Positions 6,901 through 16,092 of a stretch of 21,784 nucleotides of DNA are shown here, piece by piece; the first letter of the stretch is position 1; each line of letters starts with the position of its first letter. Source of the DNA: Janthinobacterium sp. (GTDB taxonomy: Bacteria > Pseudomonadota > Gammaproteobacteria > Burkholderiales > Burkholderiaceae_D); contig DMYQ01000338.1 in the NCBI GenBank assembly GCA_003482555.1, positions 1-21,784 on the forward strand, given 5' to 3'. The position numbers and the translations under genes were made by a program. A model generated the notes under the pieces. It made no database searches. It was not told the DNA's origin and worked only from the letters and a program-made list of their open reading frames with translations.

Positions 6901-7617
6901 TCACGGCTGCGGGCGGACGGCGCGATCTTGCTCGATGGCCAGTGTGTGCATATCGTTGTACATCACATCCGCTTGCAGGAAGGCACTCGAGTAAATCTCA
7001 CGCACCCGCCCCTGCGCATCGAACAGGAACAGCTTCAACATGTGATCGTAGAGCCGGGTCGGATGCCCTCCCGCGTCGCGGCGCACCCGCACGCTTTGCC
7101 CCAACCCATCGACGATGGGAGCCAGTTCGCGCACCGATTGCCCGGTGAGGAAATACCAGCGCAGCCTTTGATCCGCGTGGGCCAGCTTGCCGGCATAGCG
7201 GCCCATCGCTTCCGGCGTGTCATTGACGGGATCGAAAGACAGGCTGACAAAGCGCACCCGCCGCGCCAGATCCGGACTCGCCAACAGGCGTTCGCGCAAG
7301 CCCAGCATCGTGGAATAGGCGAGCGGGCAGGCAATGGGATCGGTGCAATAAGTGTACATAAAGCTCAACAGGGTAATGGCGCCCCGCGTATAGAGCGCGA
7401 TATCTCTGGCGCGCCCGTCGCTGTTCAGCACCTTGCCCTGCGGCCCCTGCTGTATCACCGGCAATGTGTAACTGCCGGCGGCAGGCGCGACGAAGTCCTG
7501 CCGCGGACGCATGCTCAAGGGATCCGCCCGTGACGGCGTCGCCCACAGCGACAGCACGGCGCAGGCGACGGCAAGGGCGGCCCCCTTCACCTTAAGGCGC
7601 GACGGCGCTCTGTTCAT
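6901..7617 (-). CDS. SCO1/SenC-family copper chaperone with a CX5C motif
   Basis: A 238-residue thioredoxin-fold protein with a Sec-type signal peptide (hydrophobic stretch, then PSRA-DP near residue 32). Family marks are the two copper-binding cysteines in YTYCTDPIACP (C91, C97), SFDPVNDTPE (residues 127-136), and the copper-binding His192 in YDHMLKLFLFD. Canonical SCO proteins have CX3C; here five residues separate the cysteines. The protein would deliver Cu to, or reduce thiols of, an exported copper enzyme. Its neighbour fits: the gene overlaps the 3' end of mtoX by 26 bases (7592-7617), and SCO genes are known neighbours of mtoX, whose product needs copper. The ATG at 7617 is preferred over GTG 7620 because GGGAA (7623-7627) is five bases away from it. 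Confidence 0.85.
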   Translation of the reverse strand: MNRAPSRLKVKGAALAVACAVLSLWATPSRADPLSMRPRQDFVAPAAGSYTLPVIQQGPQGKVLNSDGRARDIALYTRGAITLLSFMYTYCTDPIACPLAYSTMLGLRERLLASPDLARRVRFVSLSFDPVNDTPEAMGRYAGKLAHADQRLRWYFLTGQSVRELAPIVDGLGQSVRVRRDAGGHPTRLYDHMLKLFLFDAQGRVREIYSSAFLQADVMYNDMHTLAIEQDRAVRPQP

Positions 7618-8908
7618 CACGGTTCCCGGCGCTGAATTTCATATGGTGGGGCCGCCCCAACTTTTCCTTGTAAAAATCGATCTTCCACTGTTCCTTGAGA
7701 TCCTTGCCATCCCAATGATAGAGCTTTAAAAACTGATCGTCGTTGCCGAGATCCCAATTGCTGAGCAGACTGGTGGTGATATACACGCGCTTGCCGTCCC
7801 AGCTCTGACTCACCATGTTGACGTGCTTGCCCGTCGTCTTTTCATACACTTGCACGGGCGCCCGAGGATTACTCAGATCAAACAAGTGGGTTTTTCCATC
7901 CATGAAGGTATTCACCCACAGATGGCGCCCGTCGGCGGCGATGGATATATCGACCGGCAAGGGGGTCTTGGCCGGATCGCCGATCGTGGCGACGGACTGC
8001 GCTTGCCACTGCCCGGCCCCGTCTTGTTGCACCAGCCACAGCCGGGAACCCAGTGCGGAGGCCGTGATGGCCCAATTGTCACCCTCCCTCAAGGACCAGC
8101 GTATTTCCAGCGGCGCACCCGGAGTGGCCAGCACCTTGATCGGTCGCATCGACTTCAAGTCCCACACGACCATCGTATTGCCGAAGTGTTTCATGGCCTC
8201 GGGATCCTTGATCAGCGCACCCAGGTCGCGCATGTAATTTTTCTGGCCGGTAAAACTCGAGGTCAGCATCGCGTTCTTTGCGGGATTGATCGCCACGTCA
8301 TAGCCATAACCATCGCCCGTGCCGGTACCCACCTTGCCCACCGGAATATCATAGCGGGCCACAAAATCGCCCTTGTTGTTGTACACGGCCAGCCCGGTGG
8401 CACCGCCTTGATCCTTGCTATTGGACAGGAAGCCCAGCACCATGCGCCCGGGTAAGGCATAGAAGGTGTGCGGCCCGACCAGACCCGTGCGCTGGACAAG
8501 GTCGGAAATGGTCTTCACCAGACGCGGCCGGGCCGGATCGCTCCCCACATCGAAGATGAAAATCTTGTTGTCATCCAGGCGCCCGGCCCATAAATATTTT
8601 CGGTCGTCCGTAAAACCCATGTGATCGGCCTCGCCACGCCCGCCCACCGAGACCGTCCCGATCACCTTGCCATAGCTGGCGGAAGCGGGATCGACGTCGA
8701 CGGTCACCAGTTTGTCGGCGCCGTCGCCCATGCCCGCCACGCCCACTGTCCAGACGTGGACGTAGCTTTCCTGCCCCTTGATCAAGTTTGCCATGAAGGG
8801 CGAATTGCAGGTTTCATCGGCGCGCGCCCGGCCCGCCAGCGCCAGCAGCGCCAGCGCGCAAAAGACGCAAAAGACGGCGGCGGCGATACGCCTTAGCATG
8901 TTGAGCAT
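7592..8908 (-). CDS. mtoX: Methanethiol oxidase (SELENBP1/SBP56 family), exported
   Basis: A 438-residue protein. It starts at the ATG at 8908, where GGGAGA (8914-8919) is five bases upstream; an in-frame ATG at 8974 would add an implausible 22 residues before the signal peptide. The signal peptide (MLRRIAAAVFCVFCALALLA) ends in ARA-DETC at residue 30-31. The mature protein is a beta-propeller of the selenium-binding protein type and agrees closely with my memory of Hyphomicrobium MtoX: DETC near the mature N-terminus, HMGFTDDRKYLWAGRLD, VGPHTFYALPGRM, MLTSSFTG, PLPVDISIAADGRHLWVNTF, HVNMVSQSWDGKRVYITTSL and EKLGRPHHMKF. MtoX oxidises methanethiol to formaldehyde, hydrogen sulfide and hydrogen peroxide in the periplasm. 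The downstream SCO gene overlaps its end and probably serves copper loading. No MauG gene is in the window. Confidence 0.88.
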   Translation of the reverse strand: MLNMLRRIAAAVFCVFCALALLALAGRARADETCNSPFMANLIKGQESYVHVWTVGVAGMGDGADKLVTVDVDPASASYGKVIGTVSVGGRGEADHMGFTDDRKYLWAGRLDDNKIFIFDVGSDPARPRLVKTISDLVQRTGLVGPHTFYALPGRMVLGFLSNSKDQGGATGLAVYNNKGDFVARYDIPVGKVGTGTGDGYGYDVAINPAKNAMLTSSFTGQKNYMRDLGALIKDPEAMKHFGNTMVVWDLKSMRPIKVLATPGAPLEIRWSLREGDNWAITASALGSRLWLVQQDGAGQWQAQSVATIGDPAKTPLPVDISIAADGRHLWVNTFMDGKTHLFDLSNPRAPVQVYEKTTGKHVNMVSQSWDGKRVYITTSLLSNWDLGNDDQFLKLYHWDGKDLKEQWKIDFYKEKLGRPHHMKFSAGNRDEQSAVAP

Positions 8909-8930
8909 TTCAATCTCCCGAGCAGGCGAT

Positions 8931-8949
8931 CCGGAGGCAGGCGCTCCGG
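8931..8949 (-). promoter_or_regulatory. Small hairpin in the mtoX 5' leader
   Basis: CCGGAG (8931-8936) and CTCCGG (8944-8949) form a six-base-pair stem with a seven-base loop, 23 bases before the mtoX start. The position would allow an effect on translation or mRNA stability. It is short and could be chance in GC-rich DNA. Confidence 0.25.
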
Positions 8950-8977
8950 CGGGAAGCCAGCTCACGCGTTTCATCCG

Positions 8978-8987
8978 AGACTAGTCT
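8978..8987. promoter_or_regulatory. 10-bp palindrome, possible operator in the mtoX promoter region
   Basis: AGACTAGTCT is a perfect ten-base palindrome 70 bases upstream of the mtoX start. On the - strand it overlaps a weak -10 candidate, TAGACT, with TTCTCA 17 bases upstream of that. A palindrome over a -10 suggests a repressor site, but no regulator gene is adjacent and the binding protein is unknown. Confidence 0.3.
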
Positions 8988-9134
8988 ATTGTGGCGGCGC
9001 GCATTTGAGAACGATCAATCATGCGCCGGGATCCGCCCGCGGCAAGCGGACGGGGTGCGCGGAGCGCCCGCCCGCCCACTCGGTTCCGCCCGTCTGATTG
9101 AGCGACATCATGCCCCTGCCCGTCCCCTGCGCCG

Positions 9135-9140
9135 TATACT
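9135..9140 (+). promoter_or_regulatory. Candidate -10 element for the prkA operon
   Basis: TATACT followed by TT, 51 bases before the prkA start, with no TTGACA-like sequence at the proper distance. A good -10 (CTATACTT type) without a -35 is what sigmaS promoters often look like, and E. coli yeaGH is known to depend on RpoS. The base before TATACT is G rather than the preferred C. Weak evidence. Confidence 0.3.
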
Positions 9141-9190
9141 TTGGGTGTGCCGGGAGTGCCGGCCCCTTGAATTTCATTTCGGGAGCGAAT

Positions 9191-11149
9191 GTGACGACCA
9201 ATCGTGATGAACTTCCAGCCGATGACGTGGATCGGCGCGCGCACTATTTGAAACGGCTCGCTGCATTCACCCAGGAACATCGGGTCGGCAACTGGTTCGG
9301 CACGTTTGCCGAATTCATCGAGCAAGTATTGCCCGCGGCACCCTGCCAGTTGGCGCGCAGCTCCCATCAATATATCTGGGACATGATACGCTGGAGCGGC
9401 TACGAAGATGGGGATGGACACTTCCGTTGCCGCCTCTTCGCCGACGAACTGTTCGGCATCGAAGACGCGATCGACCGCGTGGCGGCCTATTTCAAGGCGG
9501 CCGCCGTCGGCTCCGAAGTGGGGCGCCGGCTGCTGCTGCTGCTGGGGCCGCCGTCCGGCGGCAAATCCACGCTGGTGATACTCCTGAAGCGGGGCCTGGA
9601 GGAATACAGTTACACCCAGGACGGCGCACTGTACGGCGTGGCCGGCTGCCCCGTGCACGAATCGCCGCTGCATCTGGTGCCGCACACATTGCGGGCCGGC
9701 TTCCGCGAGACCTACAACGTCGATATCGTCGGCGAAGCCTGTCCGCACTGCCGCGCCCGCCTTGAGCAGCAATACAGCGGCGATTTCCTGCAAATGCCGG
9801 TCGAGCGCATCTATATCTCTGAAGCGGGACGCAGCGGCATCGGCACCTATGCCCCGCACGATCCCACGACGGCCGATCTGGCTGACTTGGTGGGCTCGGT
9901 CGACCTGTCCAAGGTGGCCGAATTCGGCGACGAGGGTGACCCACGCGCATGGTCCTGGTCGGGCGCCGTCTATGCGGCCAGCCGCGGCATGCTGGAGATG
10001 ATAGAAATCCTCAAGGTCAAGCGCGAATTCCTGTACTTGCTGCTGACCCTGACGCAAGAGAAAAACGTCAAGGTGTCGCGTTTTCCCTTGATATATCTGG
10101 ACGAAACGATATTGGCCCACACCAATCTGGCCGAATTCCGGAAATTTTTGCAGGAAAGCGAAAACGAAGCCTTGCTTGACCGCATGGTGATCGTCCAGGT
10201 GCCCTACACACTGAGCTACAAGGAAGAAGCACGCATTTATCACAAGCTGATCCTGTCGGCGGCACCCGCCTTCAGCGAGGTTCACCTCGACCCCCACGTG
10301 CTGCACGCGGCGGCCGTGTTCGCCATACTGAGCCGCATGCAGGACGCCGATGAAAAAGAAGCGGAACTGGTCAAGAAAGTCCGAATCTATGCCAACGAGG
10401 ATGTCGATGGCGTCAACCGGGCCGAAGCCAAGCGCGTCAAGGACAAGGCACCCGACGAGGGCTTGGCGGGCGTTTCGCCCCGCTTCGTCATCAATGCCTT
10501 GTCGAACGCCATCATCGCCTCGAACCAAAAAAGCTTGAGCACGATGGATGTCTTGCTGGCGCTCAAGGACGGCATAGAAAACGACGCCCGCATCGAAGCC
10601 AAGAAAAAGCGCAAGTGGGTCGATTATCTGGTTCTCACGCGCAAGGATTTTTATAACCGGTGGGTCAAGGAAGACGTGCACAAGGCCCTGTTCGTGTCCT
10701 TCGAACAGGAAGCTCAGGATTTGCTGAACAAATATCTGGACGAAGTCGAAGCCATGCTCGACAACCGGCAAATCAAGGATCCAATCACCAACGAGGAAAG
10801 GCGGCCCGACGAGCGCTTCCTGCGCGCGGTTGAGGAAAAGATTCACATTTCCGATTCTGGAAAGCAATCGTTCCGACAAGAAGTGGTGCGCAAGGCGATG
10901 GGTGCCTATAAAAGGGGCGAAAAATTCGGGTTGGGCAGCCATATTCAGCTCAACGACGCGGTTCAGCAATATTTATTCGAGCAGAGGCGCGATGTGCTGC
11001 GCCTGGTCAGCTCGGCCAAGCGACCCGACGATGAAGTACGGGCCAAGATTTCAGCCGTCGAACAAAGGCTCGTCGATGAATACGGCTACGACAGCCACAG
11101 TGCGCGCGAAGCGCTCAACTACGTCACCACTTTGTTGGCGCAGGAATGA
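9191..11149 (+). CDS. prkA: PrkA (YeaG) AAA+ serine protein kinase family
   Basis: A 652-residue protein, close to E. coli YeaG (644). The start is GTG 9191, five bases after GGGAG (9181-9185). An in-frame ATG at 9098 would add 31 residues with no family similarity. The AAA+ part has a Walker A motif GPPSGGKST at 119-127. A Cys/His region follows, with CPVHESPLHLVP and then CPHC. Further on are EFLYLLLTLTQEKNV, LIYLDETILAHTN and ALLDRMVIVQVPY, all characteristic of PrkA. The C-terminal third is the helical PrkA domain (for example RKDFYNRWVKEDV and RRPDERFLRAVEEKI). Described as a serine kinase, it has more recently been discussed as an ATP-dependent protease in Bacillus. It is the first gene of a three-gene operon with the DUF444 and SpoVR genes. 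Confidence 0.93.
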   Translation: MTTNRDELPADDVDRRAHYLKRLAAFTQEHRVGNWFGTFAEFIEQVLPAAPCQLARSSHQYIWDMIRWSGYEDGDGHFRCRLFADELFGIEDAIDRVAAYFKAAAVGSEVGRRLLLLLGPPSGGKSTLVILLKRGLEEYSYTQDGALYGVAGCPVHESPLHLVPHTLRAGFRETYNVDIVGEACPHCRARLEQQYSGDFLQMPVERIYISEAGRSGIGTYAPHDPTTADLADLVGSVDLSKVAEFGDEGDPRAWSWSGAVYAASRGMLEMIEILKVKREFLYLLLTLTQEKNVKVSRFPLIYLDETILAHTNLAEFRKFLQESENEALLDRMVIVQVPYTLSYKEEARIYHKLILSAAPAFSEVHLDPHVLHAAAVFAILSRMQDADEKEAELVKKVRIYANEDVDGVNRAEAKRVKDKAPDEGLAGVSPRFVINALSNAIIASNQKSLSTMDVLLALKDGIENDARIEAKKKRKWVDYLVLTRKDFYNRWVKEDVHKALFVSFEQEAQDLLNKYLDEVEAMLDNRQIKDPITNEERRPDERFLRAVEEKIHISDSGKQSFRQEVVRKAMGAYKRGEKFGLGSHIQLNDAVQQYLFEQRRDVLRLVSSAKRPDDEVRAKISAVEQRLVDEYGYDSHSAREALNYVTTLLAQE

Positions 11150-11164
11150 CAGAAGAGGCGCACA

Positions 11165-12334
11165 GTGAGAGCATCCGGCAATGGCATGCAACAGACTTGG
11201 TATGAACTGTTTTCTCGTGGCGCCCGTGACTGGCTGCGCCACAACCAAAAGGTGCGCGAGGCGGTGCAAGCGCACCTGCCCGAGCTGATCGCCGGCCCCG
11301 ACCTCATTACCGGACAGCAAGAGCGTACCGTGCAAGTGCCCGTGCGCCTGCTCGAACACGCCCGCTTCCGGCTGGCCGACGGGCGCAGCGAGACGGGTGC
11401 CGGCCAGGGGGAAGGCCAGGCCGGCGACGTACTGCGGCCGGCCCAGGGCAAGCCGGGCGCGGACGATGGCCATGACGAGGGCGGCGGCAATCAGGAAGGC
11501 GAAGTGCGCCTGATGTTGGAATTTTCCATCGACGACATCATGGACTGGATGTGGGAAGAGCTCAAGCTGCCCCTGCTCAAGCCGAAGCGCAGCGCCGTGA
11601 TGGAAGAGCGGGAACTGGTGCGCGAAGGCTGGGACAAGCGCGGCGCCCGTTCACGCCTGGATCGCCGCCGCACGGTAAAGGAAGCCATCAAGCGGCGCGC
11701 AATCCAGCGCGATCCGGTCGCGTTCACGAATGAAGACTTGCGCTTCCGCCAATTGGTGATGCGGCCCAGGCCCAGTTCGAACGCCGTCGTGTTTTTCGTC
11801 GTCGACGTCTCAGCCAGCATGACGCAGGCCGAGCGCAAGCTGGCCAAAACCTTTTTCTTTTTCGCGCTGCAGGGTATCCGGCGCAGTTACGCCCGGGTGG
11901 AAACCCGCTTTATTGCCCACACGACGCGGGCGTGGGAGTTTTCCGAAAGCGAATTTTTCCGCGTTACAGGCATAGGCGGCACGATAGCCTCGAGCGCTTT
12001 CCGCCTGACGCGCGAATTGATGCGCACCGACTTCGATACGGGCTTATACAATTCCTATCTGTTTTACGCTTCGGACGGCGAAAACTTCACGGAAGACCGG
12101 GGCGCCGCTGGCGCGGCCCTGGCCGAGCTTGGCGGCTTGCTCAACTATATAGGCTATGTTGAAACGGTGCCCGGCATGCCGCGCTCGCTCGACACGGAAA
12201 TGCGGCGTGTATGCAATGAATTGGCGCGCCGCAGCTTGCCCGTGTATAGCAGCGTGCTGGCCAATACGGACGACGTTTGGCGGGCAATCCGCAAGTTTTT
12301 CGTACAACAGGCGGAACCGGAGGAACAACCATGA
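11165..12334 (+). CDS. yeaH: DUF444 / YeaH-YhbH family vWA-domain protein
   Basis: A 389-residue cytoplasmic protein of the UPF0229 family. It begins at GTG 11165 with GAAGAGG at 11152-11158, 15 bases after the prkA stop; an ATG at 11186 is an alternative. The N-terminal part (WYELFSRGARDWLRHNQKVR) and a low-complexity Gly/Gln/Asp-rich linker (about 78-110) lead to a conserved basic region and a von Willebrand A domain with the MIDAS motif DVSASM (D214, S216, S218). YFYASDGENF and the NELARRSLPVYSSV tail also match the family. Pairing of an AAA+ ATPase with a vWA protein recalls MoxR/vWA systems and suggests a physical complex with PrkA, although the substrate is unknown. Its end overlaps the spoVR start by four bases (ATGA). 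Confidence 0.9.
   Translation: MRASGNGMQQTWYELFSRGARDWLRHNQKVREAVQAHLPELIAGPDLITGQQERTVQVPVRLLEHARFRLADGRSETGAGQGEGQAGDVLRPAQGKPGADDGHDEGGGNQEGEVRLMLEFSIDDIMDWMWEELKLPLLKPKRSAVMEERELVREGWDKRGARSRLDRRRTVKEAIKRRAIQRDPVAFTNEDLRFRQLVMRPRPSSNAVVFFVVDVSASMTQAERKLAKTFFFFALQGIRRSYARVETRFIAHTTRAWEFSESEFFRVTGIGGTIASSAFRLTRELMRTDFDTGLYNSYLFYASDGENFTEDRGAAGAALAELGGLLNYIGYVETVPGMPRSLDTEMRRVCNELARRSLPVYSSVLANTDDVWRAIRKFFVQQAEPEEQP
12319..12324 (+). promoter_or_regulatory. Strong ribosome binding site of spoVR
   Basis: GGAGGA lies inside the end of the DUF444 gene, six bases before ATG 12331. It decides this start over the in-frame upstream ATG at 12277, which would add 18 residues that overlap the DUF444 gene and have no family similarity. 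Confidence 0.75.
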
Positions 12335-13719
12335 ATGAGGAAGCACTGGAACAATACGTGGCCCGCATCGAGGCGCTGGCCTTGGAACTGGGGCTCGATT
12401 TTTACCCCGTCGATTTCGAACTGGTGCCGAACAGCTTCATGATGGAAATCGCCGTCTACGGTCTGCCCATCCGGATGCGCCACTGGTCGTTCGGGGTGCG
12501 CTATATTCATCAACTGGTGCGCCAGAAAATGGGGAACTCACGCATCTTCGAAGTGATGTTCCCCGGCGATCCTTGCCACGCCTATATGGTTGACAGCAAT
12601 TCCCTGGCCGAGAACGCTTTAGTGACGGCGCACGTCCTCGGTCATGCCGATTTCGCCAAGAACAATCAACTGTTTACCCGCTTCGCGGCCATGGCCGGCA
12701 GTCAGATTCTCGAGCAAAGCGCGGCCAGGGCGCACCGAATTGAAACGGCATTGGCCCTGCATGGCCAGGAGCGGGTGGAAGCCGTGCTCGACGCGGCGCT
12801 TGCGCTGGAGCCGCACATCGACGTCAACTCGGCTTTGCATCGTCCACCCTATCCGGCGATGGCGGCCGTCCCGTCGGAAGAGGCGCCCGGGCCTTTCCGC
12901 AGCCGTTACCAGGACTTGCCCGGCGAGAAGGCGGCTCCCGCGCAAGCGGCCGCGCCGCGACGCGCCGCCATTCCCCCGCAAGCCGAATATGATTTGCTGT
13001 GGTTTATCGCCCAGCACGCCCCCGAACTCGACGATTGGGAGCGCGATATCTTCCTTGCGGTACGCGAGGAAGCGTTTTATTTCTATCCCGTGTTTGCCTG
13101 CCAAATCATGAATGAGGGCTGGGCATCGTACTGGCATGCGCGCCTGCTGCGCGAGGCCAGCTTTTTGCCCGACGACCTGTATGTGTCGGCCATCAAGTCC
13201 CATTCCGACGTGGTGCGGCCCTACGCGGCTGAGCGCCAGTTGGCGCTGTCGGTGAACCCATACCACCTCGGCTTCTGCCTATGGGAAAGGATCATCGAAC
13301 GCGACGGCATCGCCGCCGCGCGCCGCATTTGCAGGGAAGAGGATGATTTTGGCTTCATCCGTAACTATCTGGATCAAGAGATGGCTGAACGGCTCGACCT
13401 GTTCGTCTATGAAAGCCGCAAGGATGGCGAAACGCGCATCGTCAACCGCGACATCCATGCGATCCGCGAAGCGATACTCGCGCCAAAATACAATTACGGC
13501 GCACCCTGTATCGCCGTCAGTCAACTGCACGAAGATGGCAGCCTGGTACTCAAGCACGACCACCAGCGCGATGGCCGCGGACTCGAACTGAGCCAGGCCG
13601 AACGGGTGATGGAATATGTGGGGCGCGTCTGGCGCCGCCCCGTCACCCTGCACACGGTCGATTTCCGCGGGCTGGCGCGCACGATCACCCACAAGGGACA
13701 GCCCGAGCCGGGCGCTTGA
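12331..13719 (+). CDS. spoVR: SpoVR family protein (YcgB-like)
   Basis: A 462-residue protein, somewhat shorter than E. coli YcgB (about 510). Family signatures are FYPVDFELVPNSFMMEIAVY, PIRMRHWSFG, the H/N-rich stretch VTAHVLGHADFAKNNQLF, ILEQSAARAHRIE, FFYP-type AFYFYPVFACQIMNEGWASYWHARLL, and NPYHLGFCLWERI. The C-terminus carries YNYGAPCIAV, LVLKHDHQRDGRGLEL and VWRRPVTLHTV. The many conserved His and Asn residues suggest a metal or catalytic centre, but no activity is established. The name comes from Bacillus sporulation; Gram-negative bacteria that do not sporulate carry it in this operon, associated with stress and stationary phase. It is translationally coupled to the DUF444 gene and is the last gene of the operon. 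Confidence 0.92.
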   Translation: MNEEALEQYVARIEALALELGLDFYPVDFELVPNSFMMEIAVYGLPIRMRHWSFGVRYIHQLVRQKMGNSRIFEVMFPGDPCHAYMVDSNSLAENALVTAHVLGHADFAKNNQLFTRFAAMAGSQILEQSAARAHRIETALALHGQERVEAVLDAALALEPHIDVNSALHRPPYPAMAAVPSEEAPGPFRSRYQDLPGEKAAPAQAAAPRRAAIPPQAEYDLLWFIAQHAPELDDWERDIFLAVREEAFYFYPVFACQIMNEGWASYWHARLLREASFLPDDLYVSAIKSHSDVVRPYAAERQLALSVNPYHLGFCLWERIIERDGIAAARRICREEDDFGFIRNYLDQEMAERLDLFVYESRKDGETRIVNRDIHAIREAILAPKYNYGAPCIAVSQLHEDGSLVLKHDHQRDGRGLELSQAERVMEYVGRVWRRPVTLHTVDFRGLARTITHKGQPEPGA

Positions 13720-13720
13720 G

Positions 13721-13739
13721 GCCCGCACCTGGCGCGGGT
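13721..13739. terminator. Short GC hairpin between convergent genes
   Basis: CCCGC (13722-13726) pairs with GCGGG (13734-13738), with a possible G-T closing pair, in the 21 bases between the spoVR stop and the stop of the epimerase on the other strand. It could act as a bidirectional terminator, but the stem is short and there is no proper T-run. Confidence 0.3.
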
Positions 13740-13740
13740 C

Positions 13741-14811
<1,071 letters not shown>

Positions 14812-16092
14812 TCACAACCTCCAGGCGTTCAGGCCGGCCTCGCGCAAGGCTTGCAAGTCGAAGTGCGACTTGATATCGATAAAACAGCCGCCTTCGCACA
14901 CCTTGGACTGGTAGTCGGGTAGCGGGCGCTGCGCCAGTTCCCGGTGCGATACCGCGCAAACGATCGCCTCGGCGCGGGGCAAGCGCTCCCAGCTTTCCAG
15001 CACGACACCGTATTCCTGGAGAGCCTCACGCGCTTCGGCCACCGGGTCGTGCACGTGCACCTGCAAACCATACGATTTCAACTCCAGTATCATGTCGAAG
15101 ACCTTGGAATTGCGCAGGTCGGGGCAGTTTTCCTTGAAGGTCAGGCCCAGCACGTTGACGCAAGAGCCTTTCAGCTTGAAACCGGCCCGCACCATTTCCT
15201 TGACGGTTTTTTCAGCAACAAATTTGGCCATGCCGTCGTTGATGCGGCGCCCGGCCAGGATCACGTGCGGATGGTAACCCACCATTTCCGCCTTGTGGGT
15301 CAGATAATAAGGATCGACGCCGATGCAATGTCCGCCGACCAGGCCGGGCCGGAAGGGCAGGAAATTCCACTTGGTGCCGGCCGCCTGCAACACTTCCAGC
15401 GTATCGACGCCGATACGGTCGAAGATGATGGCCAGCTCGTTCATCAGGGCAATGTTGAGGTCGCGCTGAGTATTTTCGATGACCTTGGCCGCCTCCGCCA
15501 CCCTGATGCTGGAGGCGCGGTGCACGCCGGCGGCGACCACGTTTTCGTACAGCACGGCCACCTTCTCCAGCGTCTGCGCGTCGTCGCCCGAGACCACCTT
15601 GCGTATCGTTGCCAGCGTGTGTTCCTTGTCGCCTGGGTTGATGCGCTCAGGGGAAAAGCCGACGTGAAAATCGCGCTTCCACAGCATGCCCGACGCTTGT
15701 TCGAGGATGGGAATACAGATTTCTTCGGTCGCGCCCGGATACACGGTCGACTCGAAGACAATGATGGCGCCCCGTTTCATGTGGCGCCCGACCGCCCCGC
15801 TGGCCCCGACCAGGGCCGAAAAATCGGGATTGTGGGCGCTGTCGACAGGGGTCGGCACGGCCACCACGATGTAGTCGGCCAAGGCCAGTTCGGCCGGATC
15901 CGTGCCGACGCTGAGCCACTTGGCGGCGCGCATTTGTTCGGTGCTCAGTTCGCCGGTCGGGTCGACCCAACGCCGGTAACTTTCCACTTTTCGCTCCGAC
16001 AGATCGAAGCCTATCGTACGCTGGCGGGCGCCGAACGCTACCGCCAAGGACAAGCCCACGTACCCGAGTCCTACCACCGCGACGACATCCAT
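14812..16092 (-). CDS. tviB: UDP-N-acetyl-D-glucosamine 6-dehydrogenase, TviB/WbpO type
   Basis: A 426-residue NAD-dependent nucleotide-sugar dehydrogenase. The N-terminal Rossmann motif is VVGLGYVG (6-13). It has VAVPTPVD, FESTVYPGATEEIC, GFSPERINPGD, EAAKVIENTQRDLNIA (catalytic Lys203) and GLVGGHCIGVDPYYL with the catalytic Cys256. TFKENCPDLRNSKVFD lies in the C-terminal UDP-binding domain. The length and these stretches match TviB/WbpO, which oxidise UDP-GlcNAc to UDP-GlcNAcA, rather than UDP-glucose dehydrogenase. I chose the ATG at 16092; the in-frame GTG at 16101 has no room for a ribosome binding site. Its TGA is followed at once by the epimerase ATG, so the two are co-translated. It is transcribed away from the prsT-like gene. 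Confidence 0.88.
   Translation of the reverse strand: MDVVAVVGLGYVGLSLAVAFGARQRTIGFDLSERKVESYRRWVDPTGELSTEQMRAAKWLSVGTDPAELALADYIVVAVPTPVDSAHNPDFSALVGASGAVGRHMKRGAIIVFESTVYPGATEEICIPILEQASGMLWKRDFHVGFSPERINPGDKEHTLATIRKVVSGDDAQTLEKVAVLYENVVAAGVHRASSIRVAEAAKVIENTQRDLNIALMNELAIIFDRIGVDTLEVLQAAGTKWNFLPFRPGLVGGHCIGVDPYYLTHKAEMVGYHPHVILAGRRINDGMAKFVAEKTVKEMVRAGFKLKGSCVNVLGLTFKENCPDLRNSKVFDMILELKSYGLQVHVHDPVAEAREALQEYGVVLESWERLPRAEAIVCAVSHRELAQRPLPDYQSKVCEGGCFIDIKSHFDLQALREAGLNAWRL

Larger units (their letters stand above)
8909..9190. other. Divergent regulatory region between mtoX and prkA
   Basis: 282 bases with no supported gene between two divergent operons. It contains a CCGGAG/CTCCGG hairpin in the mtoX leader (8931-8949), the perfect palindrome AGACTAGTCT (8978-8987), and a TATACT (9135-9140) pointing to prkA. 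The longer versions of both flanking frames run into this region but have poor ribosome binding sites. Confidence 0.5.

Noticed and set aside
8981..10969. A 662-codon open frame on the - strand opposite prkA
   Set aside because: No family similarity, and PrkA motifs are unambiguous on the + strand. Long antisense frames are common in this base composition.
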